64,000 nt of DNA from Aphrocallistes beatrix (Eukaryota > Porifera > Hexactinellida > Sceptrulophora > Aphrocallistidae): NCBI GenBank assembly GCA_963281255.1, contig OY725493.1, positions 2,883,857 through 2,947,856 on the forward strand. The letters are read 5' to 3'. Made by a program: the position numbers and the translations under genes. A model generated the notes under the pieces. That model was not told the DNA's origin. It saw only the letters and a program-made list of their open reading frames with translations, and searched no databases. The first letter of the stretch is position 1; every line of letters starts with the position of its first letter. Below, piece after piece: positions 43,432 to 53,943 of the stretch.

Positions 43432-43552
43432 TTTGTCCCGATTAACCGGAGTTCCCAATTAACCGATGAAATTTAGTATTAGCTTCTATGGATAGGGGTG
43501 ATTCTGTTCCTGGAAACTTGTCCCAATTAAGCGGAGTCAAGTTATTAATTAA
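43432..43552. mobile_element. Pogo-like MITE fragment (AAGCGG family)
   Basis: GTCCCGATTAACCGGAGTTCCC to CCCAATTAAGCGGAGTCAAG: the right terminus is recognisable, the left CAGTCGAC is lost. Central AGCTTCTATG is shared with 26937-27124. Confidence 0.7.
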
Positions 43553-43688
43553 AGTAGTGTATTCAATAACTTAACAGGTAAATTAATATGTTGATTATAT
43601 GCATTATTTATGTAGGAGAAAGGGTAGGGTTCCGGTAGATTGTAACAACATATTTGGGATTCCGAAATAACAAAAAGGTTGAAAAATG

Positions 43689-44400
43689 TTTAATTCTAGG
43701 TTAAACCCTGAATGGATAGATACTGTTGTAATTAACGATGATATTTTTCAAAATGAAGATTCATCAGTAATTGATTCGCAAGTAGTGGAAGTAGTAATGG
43801 ACACTACAATATTAAATGCAGATTATTTATTAATTAATTGATTGCATTGATAGGAGAAATAATCAACAGTATTTCTAAAAATATTGCCCCTCCAAAATGC
43901 AATCAAATTGACATGGCAAATTAACTTGCCAATACGTGAACTTTGGATTGGAAAACTTTAACTATCCCGAATGCAAGAGTTCTGCCTGAGCATCTATCTA
44001 TTCTGTTTAAAGTTAGAAATGGGTTAATGTTAATCTCCTGGTATAAAGAAGCAAATGAAGTAGATAAGGTTTTAACCTATTTTCAGAAGAAGATCGTGAT
44101 AAAGCTACTTACTGGCATAAAAAGGCCATCGAATATGTCACAAAAGTTTTATATCATGTAGTCAATGATCTATTACTATAGGAGCAAGTAACAGAACCGC
44201 TGGAATGCATAATCAATGACTTAGATCTTTGTACAACTGAGGTGGATGGTGCAAAAATATGTCCCTCGAAAACACGTGTACAGTCTAATAAACAGTATAA
44301 ACAGCCTAAATTTAATTCAAATATAGGATGCGATCACTAAAAGTGGTATAAATATAAACGTAGATACGGTAAAGCTGTTAGATCTAATACAAACTAGGGA
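43689..44400 (+). other. Coding-like remnant of unknown origin
   Basis: A short open frame from ATG 43689 (LNPEWIDTVVINDDIFQNEDSS.., 51 codons) and another at 43943-44161 (TLTIPNARVLPEHLSILFKVRNG.., WYKEANEVDKVLTYFQKK), with degenerate continuation to about 44400. The hydrophobicity pattern is protein-like but no motif was recognised. Perhaps an old retroelement. Confidence 0.3.
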
Positions 44401-44404
44401 TTTT

Positions 44405-45005
44405 AATTCGAGTCATGCTGGTTAGCAGAAATAGTAAATTTACAAAAACAAATAATGCTCGGTTTAATTCCTAGAAGTGAACAACGATTTGTTCATTTCA
44501 TCAATTCACTTTGGGTTACAATTCTTACCAGTTTGAAATAAAGTGTTGGTCTTGCTGCTCGAATACACATAAATCTTCGAGCCAAATCAAATAATATGCT
44601 CAGAATAAACAGAATATTTTCTCTTATAAAATAATTTATCTTATTCAGTTTAATTAGTTATAGTCCCCACCTAACAGACTTGGGACAAATATGTATTTAT
44701 ATTTGTATTTGAAATACGCTGAAGTCTTGCATTTGTACAGGGTGATCCAAAAGTTCTGCAACAATAAATTTTATTTCATTGATTTGACTACGATAATTTA
44801 GTTTAAATATAAATCGGTTTGCATCTAGGAACGTACTAGTTTAGAAATGATCACTTTTCATCACACCAAAATATTTTTCTGAAATATTATATACCCGGCA
44901 CTCCAATAATCTGATCCCAAAGTGTCAAGTTCGAAAATAACTATTTTCTCCCGATTAAATATAGTTATATCTTCCAATATTCAGTTATTAATTCATAATA
45001 CTGAT
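44405..45005. other. Stretch without recognised gene; possible Tc1 terminus
   Basis: TACAGGGTGATCCAAAAGTTCTGCAACA at 44738 resembles a Tc1/mariner-type terminus. Its partner was not identified. Confidence 0.35.
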
Positions 45006-45011
45006 TTTTTC

Positions 45012-45290
45012 CGGTTTAGGGATAAAATTGCAAAAAGGGTACTTCTGATATAAGTAAAGGATCTAGCATTGAGATATTTGTGTGTGGTTTTATATCAGCT
45101 AATAATACATTTTTGTGAGCTAAAATCAATCGGTTTGGAGATATTGGTGAAATCAGTTGGGACCAGCTTTCGTACTTGTAATTATTAATGGCCCCAACTG
45201 ATTTCACCAATATTTCCAAACCGGTAGATTTTAGCTCATCAAAATGTATTATTAGCTGATATAAAACCACACCCAAATATCTCAATACAA
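45012..45290. repeat. Inverted repeat (foldback), arms about 110 bp
   Basis: CTAGCATTGAGATATTTGTG, GTGGTTTTATATCAGCTAAT and AAATCAGTTGGG on the left face their inverses on the right, with the centre near 45167-45185. Arms differ at about one base in ten. Probably a MITE or the folded end of the adjacent Tc1-like element. Confidence 0.8.
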
Positions 45291-45434
45291 AGTTGCTAGA
45301 CTAGGAACTCTGTCATCCCTCAAAAATCTTATTGCTCTATATAAGAATATAGTGACGTCATTTCCGGTATTACGCTATTAATTTAGCTTTTCTCATCTAT
45401 ATTCTACAATTTATTTATCTTAATACACTTTGAT

Positions 45435-46980
45435 ATGACCCAACTTCAGAAGAGAGAGACTATTAAAACATTGCTGGAAGCCAATTAGCATGCACCAATA
45501 GAAATTTCTCAAATTATAGATGTAAGCTTGTCTACAGTTTATTATGTTAGGTCAAGAATTGCGAAAGGAATCGACATCTCCCATCAAAAGATGCTGGAAG
45601 GAGGCCAAGTCTCTAAGGAGTGGATTAAACACTCGATTAGCCAACATATAAGGCAGACACCATGTTAGTCGTTAAGAACATTAGCCAGTAGAGCTCCCAT
45701 TCCTGTATATTGCTAGACAGTACGCCGGGCCTTGATAGATCTGAGTTATTCTAAGAGATACCCAACAAAAAAAGCCAATGCTTAGCGAGAAGAATCGTTT
45801 GTATCGTAAACAATGGGCAAATAAATTTAAATACCCCAAGATATAATGGACTAAGACAGTTTTTGCTGATGAGATCTCGATATAGCTCTCCAGGGATCAA
45901 ATTAAAATGTGGACAAAATCAGATCGAGAAAGTGTCCCCACGACTAAACATACGCCAAAGATTAGCATATATGCGGCATTCTCTTCATTGGGGAATTTCC
46001 CCTTTGTATTTTCAATCAAAATATCAAAATATTCCGTGGCCTCCAAAAAACCTGATCTCAATCCTATTGTGAATAGGGTTTTTAATCCCGGTCTAAAATT
46101 CCAATCCCGGGATTAGTAATTTTCAAGAATTGGTATGTTAGTATTTGTATATAGTTTAATATAACGTGACTATTTATGAATTACGGAAATAATATGAATA
46201 ATGAATATAGAATTAACATCTCTATTTCTTTTCTTTTTTCAGGTTGTTCCTAATAAATATAAGTGTGTCTAAAGTGCTATCATTCAGTCTTGTTCTTAAC
46301 TTGTTGCATATATCGTTCTTAAATGAATGTGTAATCATTTGGTCGATCCACCTTCGCATTTAAGCTGTTTACTACATGAATTACACTGAGCTAATTTCTC
46401 ACATAGGGAACGCTTGAAATATTTCCAAATGGGTGCACCTGCAAAATTTTGAAAACCGTTTTTCTCAGCCATCATATAGATATTTGTAAATTTGAAGTGT
46501 AAGAGTCACATACAAACACTTTAATAATAAATCAGAAAGGTCCTTGCAAGTTCAATTTGACCATATTATTAGTATCACAACTTTGTATATACATATTAAT
46601 CAAAGTGTGTTATATACGTATATTGAATCACTATTTCATCCAATTATGGGAAACCCTGTATATACAAACCAATAGACATTACAACAAATGTGTGATATAT
46701 AAACTGCATTAATCATCAGTATCCTGGGATTGAAAAATGAATCCCGGGCTAAAACAAGCCGGGATCACGGGATCGGGAATCCCGGGATTAAAAACCCTAA
46801 TTGTGAACCTTTTTGGTTGGCTAAAGCAGGAATTGCTTTAGCCAACCAAAAAGGTTAAAAGGTTCACAATTCCAGAGCTAAAGAAATAGTTGGAGGCTAC
46901 CTGGAGCAGGCTAGATTCTGATTTTCATAAGCCATACTGGTCATCAATGGCGCGCAGATGTCAAATGGTTAACAACTCAA
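45435..46980 (+). pseudogene. Tc1-like transposase, split by a hAT MITE
   Basis: The ATG at 45435 opens MTQLQKRETIKTLLEA, then the paired-type helix-turn-helix (ISQIIDVSLSTVYYVRSRI, 45505-45565), LRTLASRAPIPV (about 45680), WTKTVFADEISI (about 45850, first Asp) and KKPDLNPIVN (46045-46073), where the hAT MITE inserted. After it come FGWL-like residues (about 46810) and YWSSMARRCQMV (about 46935-46975). Five or more in-frame stops. The inverted TGCAAAAAG(A/G)GT..CTGATATA block at 45031 and 47105 may be its terminal repeats, giving about 2.1 kb including the insertion. Confidence 0.72.
46074..46799. mobile_element. hAT MITE (TAGGGTTTTTAATCCCGG family), 726 bp
   Basis: Inverse termini TAGGGTTTTTAATCCCGG and CCGGGATTAAAAACCCTA. 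A perfect 8-bp target duplication ATTGTGAA lies at 46066-46073 and 46800-46807. ATCCCGGGAT words are iterated near both ends. The middle is shared with 51267-51644 plus about 350 bp extra. It interrupts the Tc1-like transposase. Confidence 0.95.
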
Positions 46981-47129
46981 ATGTATTTTCTATATAATAT
47001 TGAATTTTAGCAATGTAGATAATATCTCTAAACTTAGAATGTTGACCATGAATAATCTTGTAAGAAAATTTTGTCAAATATAAATTCCAAATAATTATGT
47101 AACAGACTGTATATCAGGAGGACTCTTTT

Positions 47130-47757
47130 TGCAATTTTATCCCAAAACCAGAAAAATCCCATTATAAATCTGCACTTGGAGAAGCCTACCTTGCGCAACG
47201 ACTAAATCATCTCCAAATTGATTGAATTTTAATGGTGAACATTTGGTGATCAAAGCAAACTATTTGAAGGGTAAGCATCTAAAGATTCAAACTTTTGAGT
47301 TTTTTTAAACACTCGAATACCTAGCATTCGAGATTTTGTTTTTGAATTTTTCCTAAACACACAAACATATATGATCCACCTTAGCAAATATATTAGGAAA
47401 TACAGGCAATTGCAATTGCATGTTTCTTTATTTTTCACACATGGCTTTTTTTAAACGCCCTATTCATCGATATAATGACAAATAGCAACATCAAACATTG
47501 GTAAACGACAAAAAGATAAAGCTAAAATATATACATGGAGTGGCACATAGAATTGGCCTTAACGAGACATAGTACTCACCCTCACCATTATTTACCATTT
47601 TTGTTTCAGTATTTCTCAATAAATCATTAAATCATTAATCTAGCAGTAACAGTTATTTACGAGTTTCTACTGTACATCTAAATAACGTAGTACACGTACC
47701 GAAATGTCCACGTACCGAAATGTCCAAGTACCGAAATGTCCCGTACCGTACTGTCCG
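47130..47757. other. Stretch without recognised gene
   Basis: GTACCGAAATGTCC is repeated three times at 47697-47750, the residue of an iterated-motif MITE. Otherwise unassigned. Confidence 0.4.
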
Positions 47758-47928
47758 TATGCCATCAGATGTGAGATATACTAATATACACATTCTATTA
47801 AAATTTCAGCCTTCTATCACCGAAAATGGCTGAGTTAAAGTCGAAACTCGAAATTTTTAATTATAAAAAATGTGACAATGACGTCATAATTCCTTGATGA
47901 GTTGACATTTTCGTCTGTGTATATATAT
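47758..47928 (+). repeat. R1 body fragment
   Basis: From ATCAGATGTGAGATATACTAAT through TTTCAGCCTTCTATCACC to TTGACATTTTCGTCTGTG. Both head and tail are missing. Confidence 0.75.
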
Positions 47929-47929
47929 A

Positions 47930-48365
47930 CACTGCCCGGACAAAAGTATTCGACCATCACGAAAACTTACAAATAGTAGTAAATTCGTTCTTTTCAAAAA
48001 GGAATATGTACTCAAACAGTAAGAAATACTTTTTTCAAATCTACATACTCTAATTACTCATAATTGATAGTTTCAACTCAATTACTTATTCTCATGGAGA
48101 AAATTCTCACCTCTGCCACTTTTGTCATTAAACGCCATCATGTATAACGCCCGTGACTTGGGACAGGTAGTATCAAGTATCAAAGGTTTATAATTATAAA
48201 CTTGTGAGTTAGCAATTGAGTTGAGGATCTCAATTATGAGTAATTAGAAATCAAAAATAGAGTATTTCTAGCAGTTTAAGTACAAATTCTTTAATGAATA
48301 AATCCACTTTAATACTATTTGTATGGAGGTTTCTGTGGTGGTCGAATACTTTTGTCCGGGTACTG
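47930..48365. mobile_element. Tc1-like MITE, 436 bp
   Basis: CACTGCCCGGACAAAAGTATTC at the left; the inverse, TACTTTTGTCCGGGTACTG, at the right; TA flanks. The interior is symmetric (CTAATTACTCATAATTGA and its inverse). Non-coding. Confidence 0.9.
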
Positions 48366-48373
48366 TATATATA

Positions 48374-48991
48374 TAGTAAAACCTGCTATAACGGCCACTC
48401 TATATTACGGTCACCTGTCTATAGCGGTCACCAATGAACAGTCCCGTCCGAAATTCTATAATATTGAACCTGTGTATAGCGGTAACCTGCTGAACGCGGC
48501 CAGCGGCCACCCGTTTGTAGTCCCTTACTGACCCTAAAACTGGTATAACGGCCATTACCTGTCTATAATGGGCACTACTTGTCTATAACGGTCAATACCT
48601 GTCTATAACAGCCATCAACTTTTTCACCTTTTTATTAAGGACCTGTTACGAACGATAAACAAGTTTCATCATGGCCGGCGCCATGTTTTATCGGCAGTGG
48701 GTGTCCTAAAAGGGATTTCCCTGAAAGTGGGTGTCCATTTATGGGGGATATATATTGTACAATATGATAAAACAGGACGCAGTGGGTGTCTGGACACCCA
48801 GGACACCCCCGGTGGCGCCGGCCATGTTCATGTAATTACTTCAAGTAATGGGTTTCTAAAAACTTGATATTTATTGCACTACGTTGATACCTTTTGGGGA
48901 TTAAGACAATCACCTGTATATAACGGTCACCTGTGTATAACGGCCAATTTTGTCCAGTCACTTGGGTGACCGCTATATACAGGTTCCACTG
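48374..48991. mobile_element. Pogo-like MITE (TATAACGGCCAC family) with nested insertion
   Basis: TAGTAAAACCTGCTATAACG to GCTATATACAGGTTCCACTG. Iterated TATAACGG(C/T)CA motifs (ten or so). Interrupted at 48670 by the GGCCGGCGCC MITE and about 90 bp of extra sequence. It directly abuts Tc1-like MITEs on both sides. Confidence 0.85.
48670..48826. mobile_element. Short MITE (GGCCGGCGCCATG family), 157 bp
   Basis: CATGGCCGGCGCCATG at the left and GGTGGCGCCGGCCATG at the right. Near-identical to 36659-36809. Nested in the pogo-like MITE. Confidence 0.85.
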
Positions 48992-48997
48992 TATATA

Positions 48998-49476
48998 CAG
49001 TACCCAGACAAAAGTATTCGACCACCACAGAAACCGCTATACAAATAGTATTAAAGTGGGTCTATTCATAAAGGAATATGTACTTAAACTGTAAGGAATA
49101 CTCCATTTTTTTATTTCAAATTCGTAAACTACACATTCTAATTACTCATAATTGATAGCCACAGCTTAATTACTAACTCCCAAGATGATAAATATCAACA
49201 TTTGATACTTGATGCTCCTTGTCCCAAGTCACAGCCATTATATATGATGGCGTTTAGTGACACAAAGTGGCATAGGTTGATAATTTTCTACATAAGAATA
49301 AGTAATTGAGTTGAAACTCTCAATTATGAGTAATTAGAATGTGTAGATTTCGAATTTGAACTAAAAAATAGAGTATTTTCTACTGTTTGAGTACATGTTC
49401 CTTTTTTAATAGATCTAATTTAATACTATTTGTATGGAAGTTTTCGTGGTAGTCGAATACTTTTGTCCGGGTAGTG
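48998..49476. mobile_element. Tc1-like MITE, 479 bp
   Basis: CAGTACCCAGACAAAAGTATTC to AATACTTTTGTCCGGGTAGTG, with TA flanks. Symmetric interior as in 47930-48365, with an extra AAATTTGAACT-type segment. Confidence 0.9.
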
Positions 49477-49482
49477 TATATA

Positions 49483-50215
49483 TCCTTACTATTAAAACTC
49501 GATTAATGTTTGTATATATATATATATATACAGTCGACTCCGCTTAATAGGGCCACTGTTTAATCGGGTCAGCAGCTTAATCGGGCCACTTTTGGCAGGA
49601 CCGGAAAAGCTCTCACACATAGAAGCTAATACAAAATATTTTCGGTTAATAGGGTCCTCCGCTTAATCGAGGCAAAATGTCCTCTGACCGATGTGGCCCT
49701 ATTAAGCGGAGTCGACTGTATATATATATATCTGTTACGAATTGATTGAAGAAACTGCCAGGCGCAGAAAGCTGATTTTTGGCATGTCTGAGTCTTTTGG
49801 CTATGGCTCCACCAAGTTCAGAGCTCAGAGCAAAATGGCGACTCATCATGGAATTATGACGTCATTGTCACATTTTAAAAAGTTAAGCAACACAGTTATT
49901 CGGGCATAACTCAGTCATTATAGGAGATAGAAGGCTGAAATTTTAATAGAATCTGTATACTAACACGTCTCCCATATGAGGCAACTATCAATGATGACTC
50001 ATCACTTTGCTATGACGTCATCATTACTCATCAAAATTTTAAAAATTGACAAATTTGGTGATTTTTCGAGTGATATCGATTTTAAAACTAAGATGGACAT
50101 ATTCAGAGATGATATCTCCCTTATAATTAACCAATGTCACCTCCAGGCGACCGAAGGGAGCGAAGTGTCCGCCAGCCGCGCAGCGCAAGCAAGCGAAGCG
50201 CGCTTGTATATATAT
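49483..50215 (-). repeat. R1 copy, inverted, with nested MITE
   Basis: ATCCTTACTATTAAAACTCGATTAATG, a TA tract carrying a pogo-like MITE, the tail and body, ending with the GC-rich head GCAAGCAAGCGAAGCGCGCTTG at 50204. Very close in sequence to 26873-27690, which has the same 188-bp MITE at the same TA tract. Confidence 0.82.
49531..49718. mobile_element. Pogo-like MITE (AAGCGG family), 188 bp
   Basis: Perfect inverse termini CAGTCGACTCCGCTTAATAG and CTATTAAGCGGAGTCGACTG, flanked by TA. The best-preserved member of the family in this window. Confidence 0.93.
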
Positions 50216-50497
50216 ATATCATAGCCTACTGTATATAAGGCCTCACAGTAACTTGCGGATTTGGGACTAGGGATGCGGTAGAAGATGGTTAAACTTAAAC
50301 ATGAGTTGCCTTAAATAATTGACAAAGCACAATAGAGCTTAGGAATGTATTACCAGCATATATAAATATGGTGTCAAAGTACCGACATCCGTTGTTAAAA
50401 TTTGATTAGTCACTATATGGTTGCGAAATAGGTTATATTTGTGTCAAATTCGGTGATTTTCAGAGGCCGTTTAGGGGCATTTCTAAGTGTTAATACG

Positions 50498-50935
50498 AAA
50501 AATATGGATTTTTTTCATGGAATGTTGCTACATTCTAGTGTTGCTATGGAAACGTGCTTTGGTCAGTTGGGGTTATATCTTGAAAACTGCAATAGCTACA
50601 CATTCAAATGCAATTCCATTTGATAGCGAATATACTACTTCCTATCAAGCCATAATATAATTTTGACCTCTAAATTCAATGGTTTACGAGATATTCGACA
50701 AATTACCAAATGTGACCAATATGATACATTGTCGAATATCTCGTAAACCATTGAATTTAGAGGTCGAAATTATACTATCGCTTAATAGGAAGTAGTATAT
50801 TTGCTATCAAATGGAATTACATTTAAATGTCTAGCTATTACAGTTTGCAAGATATAACCCCAACTGACCAAAACACGTTACCATAGCAACACTGGAATGT
50901 AGCAACATTCCATGAAAAAAATCCAAAAAATTTCG
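50498..50935. mobile_element. 438-bp foldback element
   Basis: ATGGAATGTTGCTACATTC through TACTACTTCCTAT and GTTTACGAGATATTCGACAA faces its inverse about a centre near 50718, with arms of about 205 bp. Arms differ at roughly 5-8% of positions. No coding content. Outer flanks (TGGATTTTTTTCAT / ATGAAAAAAATCCA) extend the palindrome slightly. Confidence 0.88.
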
Positions 50936-51266
50936 TAATTAACTCATTCATATCTCAATTCAATGCGAAACAAATAGACGAGGTATCACTCGGCCGCAGT
51001 AAGTTTTACTTTCACCTTGTCTACTAACACAGCCATAAAATCCCATACAGCATACCTTCATAGACAAAAACTTTCGGGTCCCGATAATAAAAAAAAGAAA
51101 AAGTCCGCGGAAATAAAAATAATTTGAAGATTCCTATCCCAAATGCAATGAAGTAGACTGACGGGTTTTTGAGACTAATATTTTTGACATTTTGCTTCGC
51201 AGGCATAATTATAAATTTTAATTAAGGGTGCACTAATAATTGGGAATTGCTTAGCTCTGCTGTGAC

Positions 51267-51644
51267 TAGGGTTTTTAATCTCGGTCAGAAATTCCAATCC
51301 CGGGATTTCGGGATTGACAAATTCTGAATCCCGGGATCCCGGGATTAGTAATTTTCAAGAATTGGTATGCTAGTATTTGTATATAGTTTAATATAACGTG
51401 ACTATTTATGAATTACGGAAATAATATGAGTAATGAATAATGAATATAGAATTAACATCTCTATTTATTTTCTTTTTTCAGATTGTTCCTAATAAATACA
51501 AGTGTGTCTAAAGTGCTATCATTCAGCCTTGTTCTTAACTTGTTGCATAGATATCCTGAGGATCAGTATCCCGGGATTGAAAAATGAATCCCGGGATTCA
51601 ATCCCGGGCAAAAACAAGCCGGAATCCCGGGATTAAAAACCCTA
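51267..51644. mobile_element. hAT MITE (TAGGGTTTTTAATC family), 378 bp
   Basis: TAGGGTTTTTAATC and GATTAAAAACCCTA inverse termini. Perfect target duplication GCTGTGAC at 51259-51266 and 51645-51652. An internally shorter sibling of 46074-46799. Confidence 0.95.
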
Positions 51645-51652
51645 GCTGTGAC

Positions 51653-52215
51653 GCTAAAGCCAGAACGATCGCCATTCTCTTAGCATCTCGAATTCTTGAC
51701 TGCTTAATTATCATAGCTACACTAGTTCAACACTTACGTAAGTGCCTCTTACAGCAATAGCTGTATACTTTTAGTGCAGCTCCTCTGGTGGGAAATGAAA
51801 ACTATATAATGGATATCATGTAACTTCGCCCGTATGAAATATAACTAGTGAAACAATTTGTACTATATTAACAGCTGATTCGATATCTAAGATAACGAAT
51901 CAGTAAAAGTGAAATGATATGGTATGGACAACAAGTACATACGTAGTTGTAATAGTAATACGACTAGTGCGACCATTGGGAATTATTGAGAACGCATGAT
52001 TTATCAGTGCCTGCCTAGATACCTTGTTCCTACGCTGCTCTACCAAAAGTACCAAAAATAAATAGTAGCAAACGTATTGTTTTGAAAAAAGGTGCACATA
52101 TTTCAATAAGATTTCAATCGTATCACTTCCTGAGTGGATGTGTCGCTTATCATCTCTGCTTAGCATCGCCCAACCCCCCTCATTGTCTCAATGAAATAAG
52201 ACTTCCTATTTAACA
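51653..52215. other. Stretch without recognised gene
   Basis: No exon or terminus recognised. The minus-strand open frame at 51900-52166 has no motif and looks like chance. Confidence 0.35.
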
Positions 52216-52217
52216 AT

Positions 52218-52436
52218 AACAAGCCCGCTTCGCTTACTAGCGCTGCGGGGCTGACGGACACTTTTTGTCCGCCGAAAGAGCCCTTTGGGCGCCTGGGGTC
52301 ATATTGATTAATTATATGGGAGATAAAATCTCTAAATACGTCTGTCCTACTGTTATAATCGATATCGCACGAAAAATCACCAAATTTGTCAATTTTAAAA
52401 TTTTTGATGCGTAATAATGACGTTATAACAGAGTGA
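52218..52436 (+). repeat. R1 head and partial body
   Basis: AACAAGCCCGCTTCGCTTAC, a diverged head, the GTCCGCC and GGCGCC hairpins, and the body to ATAACAGAGTGATGG, where a Tc1-like transposase begins abruptly. Confidence 0.75.
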
Positions 52437-53076
52437 TGGCAAAACGATCGGGTTTGGAGTCAGGATACGCGAAATATTGAATCTGTTCATACAGTTAAAT
52501 TACCACCTAAAATCATGGTCTGGGGGATGATGAGTGGCACCGGGCTCTCGGAACTCCATTTTCTTCCTCACAAACAATCTGTAAATGCAGATTACTATAT
52601 AAACGAAATTTTGGAAGTCCTACCTTAAAGAAAAGAAAAAATACAGGCCCAGTGACAGAACGGAAAATGTGTCGCTTGATGTCCAAGGCCATTATTATGC
52701 AGGATGGGGCTCCTGCCCATACCGCCATAAAGACGCAAACCTGGCATTCCCATCATATTCCAGGCTACTGGGTAAAAGGAATTTGGCCAAGCAATTCACC
52801 AGATTTAAATCCCATTGAAAATCTTTGGACGATTATTCAAGCAGAGCTTGACAAGAAGAGACCAGCTACCAACTTGTCAGAACTCGCCAATTACCTGAAA
52901 AATATCTGGAATGGACTCACGCCTTCGACTTCGGAGAATTTAATCTCAGGGATGTCTGCTCGTATTAATTCTTGTGTTAAAGGATATCATATTGGCAAAT
53001 GATATAAGATTTCTATACTGTAGTTTACTAGTTATGGGTATTTGTACAACCGGAAAAAACTTTTGAGACACCCTAT
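52437..53076 (+). pseudogene. Tc1-like transposase, C-terminal half
   Basis: DDE-type cut-and-paste transposase missing its DNA-binding N-terminus. KIMVWGMMSG (about 52511) lies between the first and second catalytic residues. After a frameshift near 52620, IIMQDGAPAHTA (second Asp, about 52693) and SNSPDLNPIENLW (Glu, about 52790-52830) give D34E spacing, and the intact C-terminus ends at a stop at 53000. The right terminus is AACTTTTGAGACACCCTATA near 53075. The 5' end is truncated against R1. Confidence 0.85.
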
Positions 53077-53081
53077 ATATA

Positions 53082-53519
53082 CAGTACCCAGACAAAAGTA
53101 TTTGCACACTTCATTATCTCACGTTGATTTAATACTCAAATGGGTCTATTTATAAAGATTAAAACTCCGAAACGGTAAGTGATACAACTAATCGGGTTTC
53201 AGATTCGAAATCTTCGCAATCGAATTAGTTATGGTAGGATATTTCTAATCAATTATTAATTCCCAATGTTTTCAAATTATCAATCACTGCCACCTTGTGC
53301 TACATATGTCCCTTTTTTGGTTGATAATTTTACTCATTGGGTTGAGCAATTTATTAGAAATATCCTACAATAACTAATTCGAATGCGAAGATTTCGAATC
53401 TGAAACCCGATTAGTTGTATCACTTACCGTTTCAGAGTTTTAATCTTCATAAATAGACTCATTTTAGTATTAAATCAACGTGAGATAATGAAGTGTGCAA
53501 ATACTTTTGTCTGGATACG
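53082..53519. mobile_element. Tc1-like MITE, 438 bp
   Basis: CAGTACCCAGACAAAAGTATTT to AATACTTTTGTCTGGATACG. The interior is strongly symmetric: CGAAACGGTAAGTGATACAACTAATCGGG occurs with its near-exact inverse, as do the adjacent blocks. It lies directly beside the Tc1-like C-terminal half. Confidence 0.88.
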
Positions 53520-53559
53520 TATATCTATATAGCCCCACTACATGTCTCTTCATTCCACC

Positions 53560-53708
53560 CCTCTCGGAAAATGGTCCGAAACTCATATCGAGGCGCGGTT
53601 CACCGCAGCCTAGCCATCGCAACTTACCCAGACGTCGCCCTCACGCAGTTTTTTCAAAGGTACATGCCTGCGCTAGTACGCGCGGGCCAACCCGCGTACT
53701 AGCGCATA
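53560..53708 (+). other. GC-rich coding-like island of unknown origin
   Basis: Unusually GC-rich for the window, open in two frames (for example NSYRGAVHRSLAIATYPDVALTQFFQRYMPALV). It ends in a GCGCTAGTACGCG / CGCGTACTAGCGC inverted repeat (53670-53705). It shares only the word CAGTTTTTTCAAA with the GIY-YIG-like ORF at 56.4 kb. No domain recognised. Confidence 0.35.
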
Positions 53709-53943
53709 ACTGAAATATTGTGTTCGGATAACTGAAATGATGTGTTCGGATAACTGAAATGATGTGTTCGAATAACTGAAATGATGTGTTCGGATTACTG
53801 AAATAATGTGTTCGGATAACTGAAATGATGTGTTCGAATAACTGAAATGATGTGTTCGAATAACTGAAATGATGTGTTCGGATAACTGAAATGATGTGTT
53901 CGGATAACTGAAATATGTGTTCGGATAACTGAAATAATGTTTA
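53705..53943. repeat. 22-bp minisatellite, about 11 units
   Basis: Unit ATAACTGAAATGATGTGTTCGG with single-base variants; one unit is a base shorter. The GTTCGGATAAC junction equals the terminal motif of the pogo-like MITE whose right end follows at 54179. Confidence 0.92.

Noticed and set aside
49976-50224. 82-codon frame ending in Ala/Ser/Arg-rich sequence, and similar frames at 3186-3434, 15319-15579 and 27806-27997
   Set aside because: They are translations of R1 copies; frames are not conserved among copies.
51024-52166. Minus-strand open frames of 60 and 88 codons
   Set aside because: No motif, no splice-consistent context and length expected by chance in AT-rich DNA.
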